The position numbers and the translations under genes were made by a program. Shown here one piece after another: positions 7,816 to 16,650 of a DNA stretch of 64,000 nt. The stretch covers positions 744,001 through 808,000 of the forward strand of contig NZ_CP031124.1 in NCBI RefSeq assembly GCF_003339525.1. Direction: 5' to 3'. The stretch is from Ephemeroptericola cinctiostellae. Lineage in GTDB: Bacteria; Pseudomonadota; Gammaproteobacteria; Burkholderiales; Burkholderiaceae. The stretch's first letter is position 1. Each line of letters begins with the position of its first letter. Below the pieces are notes generated by a model. That model ran no database searches, was not told the DNA's origin, and saw only the letters and a list, made by a program, of their open reading frames with translations.

Positions 7816-8355
7816 TCAGACCTGGTTTTTGAGCCGATGGATGCCCAGTACAGCATCAATGGCACATTGCGTTCGAGCCTCACCGATGCCCCTGACTTCT
7901 GCCCATGGTGTGGATTGATGGGTCAAAATGTCTTTGTAAATGCGGTATAGCCGTTCACGCATGGCCAGGTCAGGGTATTCACGCATTTCATCGGCCACCC
8001 ATGGCAAATCAGGGCATGCCAACAAATACAAGTCGTAGTGCCTTTTCGCGCGTTCCGATTCCACATAAGCATGTTCTTGCTCAAACACAACGGTGCTCCA
8101 CACGTGCATGACATGCATGTCGGTGTCGATGAACACGTATGGGGCATCAGGGTAAGTTTGAACCACGGCATCTTCGCCAGCCAATTGGCCTTGTGCAATG
8201 GTCAACAGGTCTTCAAAACGATAGTCTGTGCCATTTTTGTGTAAAAATTCACGAGCGTATTCAGGCACCTGAGGTGATTTGAAGTGTTGAGCGAGGGCGG
8301 TGCACAGTGAACTTTTACCTGTGCTTTCAGGTCCAATAATGACAACTTTTTTCAT
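7816..8355 (-). CDS. NadR-like ATPase / ribosylnicotinamide kinase-type protein
   Basis: 179 residues from ATG at 8355, where the conserved start MKKVVIIGPESTGKSSL falls; the P-loop is GPESTGKSS at residues 8-16. Further motifs fit the AAA_28/NadR kinase family: VPEYAREFL, VFIDTDMHVMHVW (Walker-B-like) and LLACPDLPWVADEMRE. The related C-terminal domain of NadR phosphorylates nicotinamide riboside to NMN. Here the protein is the kinase domain alone, with no N-terminal adenylyltransferase or HTH domain and no pnuC transporter next to it, so the substrate is inferred. Confidence 0.85.
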   Translation of the reverse strand: MKKVVIIGPESTGKSSLCTALAQHFKSPQVPEYAREFLHKNGTDYRFEDLLTIAQGQLAGEDAVVQTYPDAPYVFIDTDMHVMHVWSTVVFEQEHAYVESERAKRHYDLYLLACPDLPWVADEMREYPDLAMRERLYRIYKDILTHQSTPWAEVRGIGEARTQCAIDAVLGIHRLKNQV

Positions 8356-8693
8356 TTCACAACCCTTATGAATACGTGAATACAGTGCAGCGCAAAGTAA
8401 CCCCCGTTGTGCGGCCGTTTTGTGACCGTTCGCATCAGAAATTTTGAGTGGAGGGGCAAGACAAAATCTAGAAACAGCCACATGACCGCAAACACCACCA
8501 CCGACGGATCACAAATTTGACTGTTGACGTGTTTTGTGAGGACGGAGTGGGGAATTTGTGCGCTGTGCCTTGACTTTTAAGCATCAATCGCTCATGCTTT
8601 CGCATTCTAAATCAAAGCGTGGTCAGTCAGCCCGCTCGCACTAAAAAATATAATAACAAGCCACACAACATTAACACAAAGGAGAAGTGAATT
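8356..8693. other. Divergent intergenic region with a candidate maeA -10 box
   Basis: Between the divergently oriented NadR-like gene and maeA. A perfect TATAAT sits at 8649-8654, about 40 bases ahead of the maeA start, but no good -35 is found at 16-18 bases. No gene or strong hairpin is seen in the remainder. Confidence 0.4.
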
Positions 8694-10361
8694 ATGCAAT
8701 CGGTCATTAAAGTCAAAACACGAGGTCGATCGTTGTTGGAGGATCCATATTTAAACAAAGGCACGGCATTCACCCTAGAGGAACGCCGTGCCTTTGGCAT
8801 TGAAGGGCGTCTACCACAACGTGTTGAAACCTTGGAAGAGCAAGTGGCTCGCGCCTACGAGCAATATCAACGTTTTACCAATTCGTTAAACAAGTACATG
8901 TATTTGCGTGGTTTGCAGGATTACAGCCGCACCGAATTTTATGCATTGGTGCGGGCGCACATTGAAGAAATGTTGCCGATCGTCTACACACCGACAGTGG
9001 GTGAAGCGATTGAAGAGTTCAGCCACATTTACCGCGCACCGCGTGGTTTGGTGGTCACTGAAGACAATTACCTGCAATTGGATGAAATCCTCGCGGGCTA
9101 CGGTGAAACTGAGTTGGCTGTTGTGACCGATGCAGAAGGCATTTTGGGCATTGGTGACCAAGGGTTTGGTGGGATTGCGATTTGTTTGGGTAAATTGAGT
9201 TTGTACACTTTGACGGCTGGGATTGATCCTGCACGCAGTTTGCCCGTGATCCTTGATTTTGGTACTGACAATAAAAAATTACTGGAAGATCCATTCTATT
9301 TGGGCGTGCGCAAACCCCGCGTGCGCGGTGCAAAGTATTTTGAGATGGTGGATGCGTTCATTGAAGCTTGGGCAAAACGTTTCCCTAATGCTTTACTGCA
9401 ATGGGAAGACTTGAGCAAGTCAACAGCATTTGAAGCGCTGGAGCGTTACCGCGAAAAAGTCCCAAGTTTCAACGATGACATTCAAGGCACAGGCGCAATG
9501 GCATTGGCGGGCTTGTTGGCGGCAACTGAGCAAGGCAAAACATTGACCGAGCAGGTGTTCCTGGTCAGTGGTGCAGGCGCAGGTGGCATCGGCGTGGCGA
9601 TGCAGGTGATGAATGGTTTGGTGCGTTTGGGCTTGACCGAAGATCAAGCGCGTAAACGCATTTTTGTGCTGGATTCGCGTGGTTTAATTTTGGATGACCG
9701 TGAAGGTTTGGAACCATACAAAATGATTTTCGCGCACCCGCGCAGCGATTTGGCTGAATGGGAATTTGCCAGTAAAAATCCAAACTTGATCGAAACCATC
9801 CGCAATGCCAAAGTCACGGTGTTGCTCGGTTTGTCTGGCCAAGGTGGTTCTTTTGATCAAAAAATCATTGAAGCCGTTCAAAAAAACACAGCGAAACCGA
9901 TCGTATTTGCTTTGTCAAACCCAACCAATTTGACTGAAATTTTGCCAAAAGATGCGATCTGTTGGACGGACGGCAATGTTTGGATGGCAACGGGCAGCCC
10001 GTTTGCGCCTGTCGAGTGGAAAGGTAAAACCCACATCATCGGTCAAGGTAATAACACTTTTGTATTCCCTGGCATTGGTTGGGGTGTGGCCGCCTCAGGT
10101 GCGCGCACGGTTGAAGCCGAAATGATGACGGATGCTTCTTTCGCTTTGGCTGCTCAAGTGTCACAAGAGCGTTTGGACAGTGGTGCGGTGTTTCCACGAA
10201 TTGTTGATTTGATGGATGTCACCGATCATGTGGCGCGTGCAGTTGCAGAGTGTGCCTTCCGTTTGGGGGTGGCCACGGTGTCACATGAGGAGATGGAAAA
10301 ACGTTTGGCTGAACGCGATTGGGTGCCCAAATATGCCACGTATGAGTATGACCCATCATAG
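8694..10361 (+). CDS. maeA: NAD-dependent malic enzyme (oxaloacetate-decarboxylating)
   Basis: 555 residues, close to E. coli MaeA/SfcA (565). It converts malate to pyruvate and CO2 with reduction of NAD, feeding pyruvate from the TCA cycle. Visible motifs are MLPIVYTPTVGEA (substrate tyrosine), GLVVTEDN, FGTDN, QWEDLSK (catalytic Lys region), the divalent-metal segment FNDDIQGTGA and the dinucleotide loop VSGAGAGGIGVA. The long animal/E. coli MaeA type is indicated by the N-terminal domain (TRGRSLLEDPYLNKGTAFT). An AAAGGAG site precedes the ATG. It stands alone and is closed by a strong terminator. Confidence 0.96.
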   Translation: MQSVIKVKTRGRSLLEDPYLNKGTAFTLEERRAFGIEGRLPQRVETLEEQVARAYEQYQRFTNSLNKYMYLRGLQDYSRTEFYALVRAHIEEMLPIVYTPTVGEAIEEFSHIYRAPRGLVVTEDNYLQLDEILAGYGETELAVVTDAEGILGIGDQGFGGIAICLGKLSLYTLTAGIDPARSLPVILDFGTDNKKLLEDPFYLGVRKPRVRGAKYFEMVDAFIEAWAKRFPNALLQWEDLSKSTAFEALERYREKVPSFNDDIQGTGAMALAGLLAATEQGKTLTEQVFLVSGAGAGGIGVAMQVMNGLVRLGLTEDQARKRIFVLDSRGLILDDREGLEPYKMIFAHPRSDLAEWEFASKNPNLIETIRNAKVTVLLGLSGQGGSFDQKIIEAVQKNTAKPIVFALSNPTNLTEILPKDAICWTDGNVWMATGSPFAPVEWKGKTHIIGQGNNTFVFPGIGWGVAASGARTVEAEMMTDASFALAAQVSQERLDSGAVFPRIVDLMDVTDHVARAVAECAFRLGVATVSHEEMEKRLAERDWVPKYATYEYDPS

Positions 10362-10393
10362 GTCTTGCACGGGTTAAACGTGTTGTATTGATG

Positions 10394-10430
10394 AAAAAAT
10401 CGATTTAATTGAAAATTAAATCGATTTTTT
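10394..10430 (+). terminator. Rho-independent terminator after maeA
   Basis: A perfect 17-bp palindrome (10394-10410 with 10414-10430) around a GAA loop, ending in eight consecutive T. It is AT-rich but long, and lies 33 bases after the maeA stop. Confidence 0.8.
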
Positions 10431-10498
10431 TTACATTTTTGGTGTATTCTTTTTACGTATATACACCTAATTCACAACAGATGATAAAAGGAGGTTCT

Positions 10499-12616
10499 AT
10501 GGCGACAATTAACACACAACTTCAGGCCATTCTTGATGGCTTTGCCACTCAGACGGGGGGCACCAGCAGCGTGCTGTATCAGAATATGTTGGCAACAATC
10601 AATGCTTCAACGGTTTTGCTGGATCGTTTAAATACAGCGGCAAGCACAGGCACTTTGACCAAGATGACCTTGGCGACTTCAAGTAGTGCGTACATGTATT
10701 CAAATGGCAGTGCGATTACGGTGTCCAGTCAGATTTTATCGAGTGGTAGTTTTTATTTGGGACGCTTTGTTTTCCTGATGAGCCATGAAATCTCCCATTG
10801 TGAAACGGCCTCGTCTCGTACTGCCCAAGAAAGTACATGGCTGACCAGCACAAAAAATTTCATCAGTTCAAGTTTGGGCAGTCCCAACATCACGAATTAT
10901 CTGAGTGATTACATCAATATTTATTTGCGCGATGAAGGGCGAGCCAATGTTTTGGGTTTTAACGGTTTGTTGGACTACACTTTGTCGACCAATGGCGGCC
11001 AGCCTTTGACCGATGAGCAGCGCATTTTAATGACCAGTGCTGCGACTGGCGGCACTTATTTGGCCACACAATTCATCGATCCTGCAACAGGCGCATTGAA
11101 ATCAGGTTACACCTTTGATGCTTTGGGTTATGTGGTGTTGGACACGGCCAGCATCACGACATCGACCTCTTTTTATTCAAATCTGAGTCCTTCTGATGCG
11201 GGGACGTTAAATGAAAAATACGCACACCACTATGCATCTTATGGGCTACAAAGGATTGCATCTGTGGCGGGTGGCAAGACGTTGACGTTGGATTACAATG
11301 CACTGTCCTTGGGCATCAACAGCACCGTGCTCGGGCAATCCTTGAGCATTGAGGAAATCAATGACATTTTGGTGCGGGATCATTTGCGCCCACAAGCATC
11401 GCCGCAATTCACGAGTTTGACTTTGATTGATCCACTGGGCAAATACAAAAGTGAATTTACAGCCAGCACTTTTGGCGGTGTGATGGTCAAAACCACGACA
11501 GGCATCGGTGATGCGATCACCCACACTGCGACCAAAGATTATATGAGCACCACTTACAACGGCGCCCAAAAAGAAATTGTGGCACAAGTAGTGGTTCTTG
11601 ATAAAAACAACAGCACCACTGAAACCAATTACTTAAAGACCGTTTTTGACACAACCGATTTGGCAAATAACAGCCTCATTTTGAGTCAAACTCAATCCAG
11701 TACTACTGCTGCGGGCATTATCACAACGTTGATTGATGCCAACGGCGACGGTATATTTGAAACGACTCGCGTGGGCGTTGATGCCGATCGCAATGGGGTG
11801 GAGGATGTGACCCTTTTTACAGGCACAAGTGGCAAAAACACGCTGTCTGGCGCAGCGACCGACGACACTTTAAATGGATTGGCAGGCAACGACACATTGT
11901 ATGGCTATGCGGGCAATGACACGTTGGATGGTGGTTCTGGCAGCGATTCAATGGTGGGTGGTGTGGGCGATGACCTGTATGTTGTGGACAACAGCCAAGA
12001 CCGTGTGACAGAACTGACGAGTCAAGGCACAGACACCGTGAACAGCAGCATCAGCTACACCTTGGGCAGCTATGTGGAAAACCTCACATTGCTCGGAAGT
12101 GCGGCCATCAATGGGGTAGGGAATGCCTTGAACAATCAACTTCAAGGCAATGCTGCGATCAACACGTTGAGCGGTGCGGCGGGGGCTGACACACTGTTTG
12201 GTGGGTTGGGCGCAGATATTTTGACGGGGGGGACAGGCAATGACAGCTACCTGTTTGCCCGCAACGATGGGGCGGATCAGTTGACGGACACTGATTCGAC
12301 GACTGGTAATTCGGATCTGTTGTGGTTCAACAGCGGTGTGGATAATACCCAGTTGTGGTTCCGGCGCGTGAGCCAAGATTTGGAGGTCAGTGTGATTGGC
12401 ACCACGGATAAAGTCACCGTGAAAAATTGGTATAACGGCACAAGCAATCAAGTGGAGCAAATCAAATCGAGCAATGGAAAATTGTTGTTAAGCACCCAAG
12501 TGGATGCCTTGGTCAGTGCCATGTCGGTATTCTCACCGCCCGCATCTGGACAGCTTGTGTTATCTGATGCTTATTTGAATGAGCTGAGTGGGGTGATTGC
12601 GGCGAACTGGCAGTGA
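10499..12616 (+). CDS. RTX calcium-binding protein with a zincin-like HExxH motif
   Basis: 705 residues from ATG at 10499, chosen for its AAAAGGAGG site; a longer upstream frame crosses the maeA terminator. The N-terminal 200 residues contain MSHEISHCE, an HExxH motif at residues 96-100, followed by YLRDEGRAN with Glu146 as a possible third zinc ligand. Around residues 415-435 two Asp-rich loops (DANGDG, DADRNG) look like calcium sites. RTX nonapeptides ([20 protein letters not shown] and a second short set near 590) follow. There is no N-terminal signal peptide, consistent with type I secretion through a C-terminal signal, but no type I ABC transporter is nearby. Protease activity is inference; calcium binding is family knowledge. 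Confidence 0.85.
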   Translation: MATINTQLQAILDGFATQTGGTSSVLYQNMLATINASTVLLDRLNTAASTGTLTKMTLATSSSAYMYSNGSAITVSSQILSSGSFYLGRFVFLMSHEISHCETASSRTAQESTWLTSTKNFISSSLGSPNITNYLSDYINIYLRDEGRANVLGFNGLLDYTLSTNGGQPLTDEQRILMTSAATGGTYLATQFIDPATGALKSGYTFDALGYVVLDTASITTSTSFYSNLSPSDAGTLNEKYAHHYASYGLQRIASVAGGKTLTLDYNALSLGINSTVLGQSLSIEEINDILVRDHLRPQASPQFTSLTLIDPLGKYKSEFTASTFGGVMVKTTTGIGDAITHTATKDYMSTTYNGAQKEIVAQVVVLDKNNSTTETNYLKTVFDTTDLANNSLILSQTQSSTTAAGIITTLIDANGDGIFETTRVGVDADRNGVEDVTLFTGTSGKNTLSGAATDDTLNGLAGNDTLYGYAGNDTLDGGSGSDSMVGGVGDDLYVVDNSQDRVTELTSQGTDTVNSSISYTLGSYVENLTLLGSAAINGVGNALNNQLQGNAAINTLSGAAGADTLFGGLGADILTGGTGNDSYLFARNDGADQLTDTDSTTGNSDLLWFNSGVDNTQLWFRRVSQDLEVSVIGTTDKVTVKNWYNGTSNQVEQIKSSNGKLLLSTQVDALVSAMSVFSPPASGQLVLSDAYLNELSGVIAANWQ

Positions 12617-12696
12617 GCTCACACTGACTTTACGTCGATCGTGCGTGTACTCATGCGATCATTCACATGTTTGGGTCAATGGCTTGTCAATGCTTT

Positions 12697-12726
12697 AAAA
12701 GGCTGCATGTTTCATGCAGCTTTTTT
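12697..12726 (+). terminator. Rho-independent terminator after the RTX gene
   Basis: GCTGCATG (12702-12709), a TTT loop and CATGCAGC (12713-12720), preceded by four A and followed by six T. Confidence 0.85.
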
Positions 12727-12963
12727 ATTGGATCGGCCTCCTGTTGTTGTGGTGTTTTGCTCAAGTGAATCGCTGCTTGTGATGTCAGTGTCTGCTGCTT
12801 CGTTTTTTAGGTGTGTCGCACGCCATGATTTGGCTGATCAGAGCTGTACGATTGCGTATAATTACGTGAAGGTCATGTGTTTGCACATGGCCGATTGATT
12901 TAAAAGAAACAAGGCACTAAATAAAGTAAGTGCATTGGTAAGCATCATTTAGGCAGAAAAATT
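12727..12963. other. Leader region of udk
   Basis: No gene is seen. A TATAAT at 12857-12862, about 100 bases ahead of udk, is the best -10 candidate, without a good -35 at standard spacing. Confidence 0.3.
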
Positions 12964-13581
12964 ATGATTAATCCATTCATCATTGGCATCGCAGGCGGGA
13001 GTGGCAGTGGCAAGTCCACTGTGACCCGTAAAGTCATTGAGGCGGCGGGTACTGAACACACTGCGGTCATTGTGCAAGACAATTATTACCTTGATCAAAG
13101 TGATTTGACATTTGAACAGCGGGTGCGGACCAATTACGACCATCCTCATGCGTTTGATTGGCCGCTGATGATTGCGCAAATTGATGATTTACGCAATGGT
13201 TTGCCCATTAAAATGCCCTTGTACGACTTTACATCACACACCCGTTCAGATCAAATTGAGCGTGTTGCTCCCGCAAAAGTGATTGTGGTGGAGGGCTTGT
13301 TTGCGTTGTATGACAAAACCTTACGCGACATGATGTCGATGAAGATCTATGTGGACACGGACCCAGACATCCGTTTCATTCGACGTTTGATCCGAGACAT
13401 CAATGAGCGCGGGCGGACAACGGAGAGTGTGATTGAGCAGTACAAATCAACGGTTCGTCCCATGCACAATCAATTCATTGAGCCAACCAAGCGATTTTCT
13501 GATGTGATTTTACCGCATGGTGCCAACGAACCTGCGGTTGATTTAATCACATCAAAGATTGATCGGTTGATTCAATCGTGA
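12964..13581 (+). CDS. udk: Uridine kinase
   Basis: 205 residues. The P-loop GGSGSGKST is at residues 11-19. VIVQDNYYLDQSDL, NYDHPHAFDW and PLYDFTSHTR are the uridine-binding and lid segments of the Udk family, and VVEGLFALYD is the Walker-B-like segment. The enzyme phosphorylates uridine and cytidine in pyrimidine salvage. The length matches the family (about 210). It appears to be monocistronic, with its own upstream region. Confidence 0.95.
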   Translation: MINPFIIGIAGGSGSGKSTVTRKVIEAAGTEHTAVIVQDNYYLDQSDLTFEQRVRTNYDHPHAFDWPLMIAQIDDLRNGLPIKMPLYDFTSHTRSDQIERVAPAKVIVVEGLFALYDKTLRDMMSMKIYVDTDPDIRFIRRLIRDINERGRTTESVIEQYKSTVRPMHNQFIEPTKRFSDVILPHGANEPAVDLITSKIDRLIQS

Positions 13582-13764
13582 AATGTTTTTTTATGTAGGT
13601 GGTTGATTTTTAATGTATTTATCCGAATGATTCAGTGCAGCAACAAAAATCGCACATTCGTTCTTTTTTTATGTACAATGCGTGCAGTAAAAAAAATTAA
13701 TGCATGCGATGCGCTTTTGGCGCATCATGATGTCAAGATAAAAATTAAGATTCAGGAGACAAAC

Positions 13765-15441
13765 ATGAGTCAAAAACCATGGTTAGCGAGTTATCAGGAG
13801 GGCGTACCCGCAACGATCAACACGGAGAAATACGCATCGGTTGCAGGGATTTTTGCCGACGCCTTTGAGCGGTTTGCGGATCGTCCAGCGGCTTCAAATT
13901 TAGGTAAGACCATCACTTACAAGCAAATGGATCATGCGTCACGACATGTCGGGGCTTGGTTGCAGCAGCTCGGCCTGAAAAAGGGGGAGCGTGTCGCCAT
14001 CATGATGCCAAATTGTCTGCAATACCCCATTCTGGTTGCGGCTGTGTTGCGTGCGGGTTATTGTGTGGTGAATGTCAATCCATTGTACACCGTGACTGAG
14101 TTGACCCATCAACTCAAGGATTCGGGTGCTAAAGCTATTTTTATTTTGGAAAATTTTGCCCACACATTGCAAGCCAGCCTACCAAATTTGAATGACTTGC
14201 AGCACATTGTGGTGTCCACATTGGGGGACATGCTCGGCATCAAAGGGCATGTGGTTAATTTTATGTTGCGGCGTGTCAAAAAAATGGTGCCCGAATGGCA
14301 AATTGAAGGTGCGGTTTCATTCAAGTCCATTCTTGAAAAAGGGGCGAGTTTGAATTTAACCCCCGTTCATCTGGGTCATGATGATTTGGCTTTCTTGCAA
14401 TACACGGGTGGTACAACAGGGGTGTCTAAAGGCGCGACATTGACCCATGGCAATTTGGTGGCCAATGTGTTGCAGGCCGACGCATGGTTTGTCAGTGAGC
14501 TTGATTTAGAACATAACCCATCGCCTGTGTTTGTTGTGGCATTACCGTTGTATCATATTTTTGGCCTCACCGCATGTTTGCTGTGGGTGTCACACATTGG
14601 TGCGCATGCCTTACTCATCACCAATCCACGAGACATCCCTGCGTTCATAAAAGATTTATCGAAGTACCCATTTGCGGTTTTGCCTGCCGTCAACACCTTG
14701 TTTAATGCTTTGATGAATAACCCCGATTTTGCTAAACTTGATTTCTCCAAGTTGAAGGTGGCGCTGGGTGGTGGCATGTCTGTGCAAAAAGCCATTGCAG
14801 AGCGTTTTGAAAAAATCACGGGTGCGCCGTTGCTTGAAGCCTATGGTTTGTCTGAAACCAGCCCATTCGCCACCGCCAATCCTGTTAACACCAAGGGGTT
14901 TACTGGCTACATTGGCTTGCCTGTGTGTTCAACTGACATCGCGATGTTGGATGACGATGGTCATCCCGTACCTTATGGTGAGCCTGGTGAGATTTGCATT
15001 AAAGGGCCTCAAGTCATGCGCGACTATTGGGGGCGTCCTGATGAGACGGTGAAGGCAATGACTGCGGATGGTTATTTTAAAACAGGTGACATTGGCATCA
15101 TGAATGATGCTGGTTACATCAAAATTGTGGACCGTAAAAAAGACATGATTTTGGTGTCTGGCTTCAATGTCTATCCAAATGAAATCGAAGACATTGCCGT
15201 TCGCCATCCGAAAGTATTGGAAGCCGCAGCCATCGGGATCGAAGACGATTATTCGGGTGAAGCGGTTAAATTGTTTGTGGTCAAAAGAGATGGCAGCTTG
15301 ACGGAATCTGAGCTGAAAGATTTCTTAAAAGAATCATTGACGAATTATAAACGTCCCAAGGTCATTGAGTTCATTAGCGAATTGCCAAAATCCAATGTGG
15401 GTAAAATTTTGCGTAAAGATTTACGCAAACCGAAAGCCTAA
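13765..15441 (+). CDS. fadD: Long-chain fatty acid-CoA ligase
   Basis: 558 residues from ATG at 13765 (AGGAG 9 bases upstream), nearly the length of E. coli FadD (561); upstream in-frame codons are rejected. The AMP-binding motif YTGGTTGVSKGATLTHGN is near residue 210, the adenylate-forming core shows EAYGLSET and the hinge/A8 motif YFKTGDIG and DRKKDMILVSGFNVYPNE is the FadD signature. The C-terminal catalytic Lys lies in KSNVGKILRK. It activates fatty acids with ATP and CoA for beta-oxidation or lipid synthesis at the inner membrane face. A strong terminator follows. Confidence 0.95.
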   Translation: MSQKPWLASYQEGVPATINTEKYASVAGIFADAFERFADRPAASNLGKTITYKQMDHASRHVGAWLQQLGLKKGERVAIMMPNCLQYPILVAAVLRAGYCVVNVNPLYTVTELTHQLKDSGAKAIFILENFAHTLQASLPNLNDLQHIVVSTLGDMLGIKGHVVNFMLRRVKKMVPEWQIEGAVSFKSILEKGASLNLTPVHLGHDDLAFLQYTGGTTGVSKGATLTHGNLVANVLQADAWFVSELDLEHNPSPVFVVALPLYHIFGLTACLLWVSHIGAHALLITNPRDIPAFIKDLSKYPFAVLPAVNTLFNALMNNPDFAKLDFSKLKVALGGGMSVQKAIAERFEKITGAPLLEAYGLSETSPFATANPVNTKGFTGYIGLPVCSTDIAMLDDDGHPVPYGEPGEICIKGPQVMRDYWGRPDETVKAMTADGYFKTGDIGIMNDAGYIKIVDRKKDMILVSGFNVYPNEIEDIAVRHPKVLEAAAIGIEDDYSGEAVKLFVVKRDGSLTESELKDFLKESLTNYKRPKVIEFISELPKSNVGKILRKDLRKPKA

Positions 15442-15520
15442 AAGGTGTGAAACATGCGTGGGGGACAAGTGCTAAGTTCATGTTTGTTGTTTAATATTGT
15501 TGGATGATTTGATGCTTTAA

Positions 15521-15555
15521 ATACAAAAGCCCGCGAAACACGCGGGCTTTTGTAT
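15521..15555 (+). terminator. Terminator between fadD and rnpB
   Basis: A perfect 15-bp stem (15521-15535 with 15541-15555) whose GC part is GCCCGCG/CGCGGGC, with an AAACA loop and TTTTGTAT tail. Confidence 0.9.
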
Positions 15556-15574
15556 GGCACATGTTACAATGCGC

Positions 15575-15899
15575 GTCCATGCCTGCTGGGCAATCGCTGC
15601 TGCGCCTTAAAACGCGGGGGAGGAAAGTCCGGACTTCACAGAGCGCAGTAGCGGCTAACGGCCGTCCGCCGAAATCATAAGGCGAGGAACAGGGCCACAG
15701 AGACGAGCGTATTAAGTTACGGTGAAACGCGGTAACCTCTACTGGAAGCAACACCAAATAGGCACACGTTGAGGCGGCTCGCTGAGTGTGCGGGTAGGTG
15801 GCTAGAGCCTTGCGGTAACGCAAGGTCGAGAGGAATGATTGTCATTGTGGGTGATTCGTCACCCCGATCACAGAATCCGGCTTACAGGCGGGCATGGAC
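15575..15899 (+). ncRNA. rnpB: RNase P RNA, bacterial type A
   Basis: The ends GTCCATGCC (15575) and GGCATGGAC (to 15899) pair as helix P1. Between them are the universally conserved GAGGAAAGTCCGGAC segment (from about 15628), ACAGGGCCACAGAGACGAG, GGTGAAACGCGGTAACCTC, AAATAGGCA and the 3' conserved ACAGAATCCGGCTTACAGG. The length (325) fits a gammabetaproteobacterial type A molecule. It is the catalytic RNA that trims tRNA 5' ends. Confidence 0.97.
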
Positions 15900-16044
15900 T
15901 ATTCAATAAAAATGTTCAATAAAAAAGTGAAACATTGCTTTTTTAATGTGGTTGGGCGTGAGATGTGGGTCATTTGCGTCCCAATTTGGGCTGAAGATTC
16001 ACTTCAGCTTCGAGTTCGAACAGGTGGTGGTCAAAAATGACCAT

Positions 16045-16077
16045 AAAAAAGCGAGATCCGTCGATCTCGCTTTTTTT
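16045..16077. terminator. Bidirectional terminator between rnpB and rpsT
   Basis: AAAAAAGCGAGATC and GATCTCGCTTTTTTT with a CGTC loop. It can end rpsT transcription on the minus strand and read-through from rnpB on the plus strand. Confidence 0.85.
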
Positions 16078-16100
16078 GTCCAGCAGGTGCAGTGAATGAC

Positions 16101-16373
16101 TTAAGCTGCTGCGCCCATGGCTTTGATACTTGCGTTCAAGCGGCTTTTGTGACGGGCGGCTTTGTTTTTGTGAACGATTTTTTTGTCAGCGATGGTGTCA
16201 ATTACTTTCATTGCTTTAGCGAAGATTTCTTGCGCTTTGGCTTGATCGCCTGCATCAACTGCTTTACGTACGTTTTTTACAGCGGTGCGATATTGTGAAC
16301 GCAATGCTGAGTTGTGTTCATTTTGTTTTACGGCTTGACGCGCGCGTTTGCGTGCTTGTGCTGAGTTTGCCAT
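16101..16373 (-). CDS. rpsT: 30S ribosomal protein S20
   Basis: 90 residues, Lys/Arg/Ala-rich ([26 protein letters not shown]...), ending [11 protein letters not shown] as in other S20 proteins. An AAGGAA site precedes the ATG. It is encoded divergently from murJ, the common arrangement in proteobacteria. Confidence 0.97.
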   Translation of the reverse strand: MANSAQARKRARQAVKQNEHNSALRSQYRTAVKNVRKAVDAGDQAKAQEIFAKAMKVIDTIADKKIVHKNKAARHKSRLNASIKAMGAAA

Positions 16374-16650
16374 GTCTGTTCCTTAAATTCTGTGAATTGA
16401 AAATCGATTTTCTATCGGATTCTTGTGGCCCGTTTGTGTAAAACACGCCTTGCGCAAAGCGCATTTTTAAGCCCAGCGCCCGAAAAATAACGAGCGCACC
16501 AAGAAAATAGCTGTAAAATATAACATTTTTTACGAAAAGACGCAATGTTTTTCGCGGTTGTCTCTGTTTTGAGTGACCCGCATTGCGATTTTAAGGCGTC
16601 AAAACTGTTTTTTGTGTCGGATTTAGGGCAAAGAACCAACTTAGAATATT

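Noticed and set aside
12641..12898. 85-residue protein after the RTX gene
   Set aside because: The frame spans a perfect terminator and shows no family features.
15491..15823. Minus-strand protein of about 110 residues
   Set aside because: The frame lies across RNase P RNA and the fadD terminator and has no protein family character.
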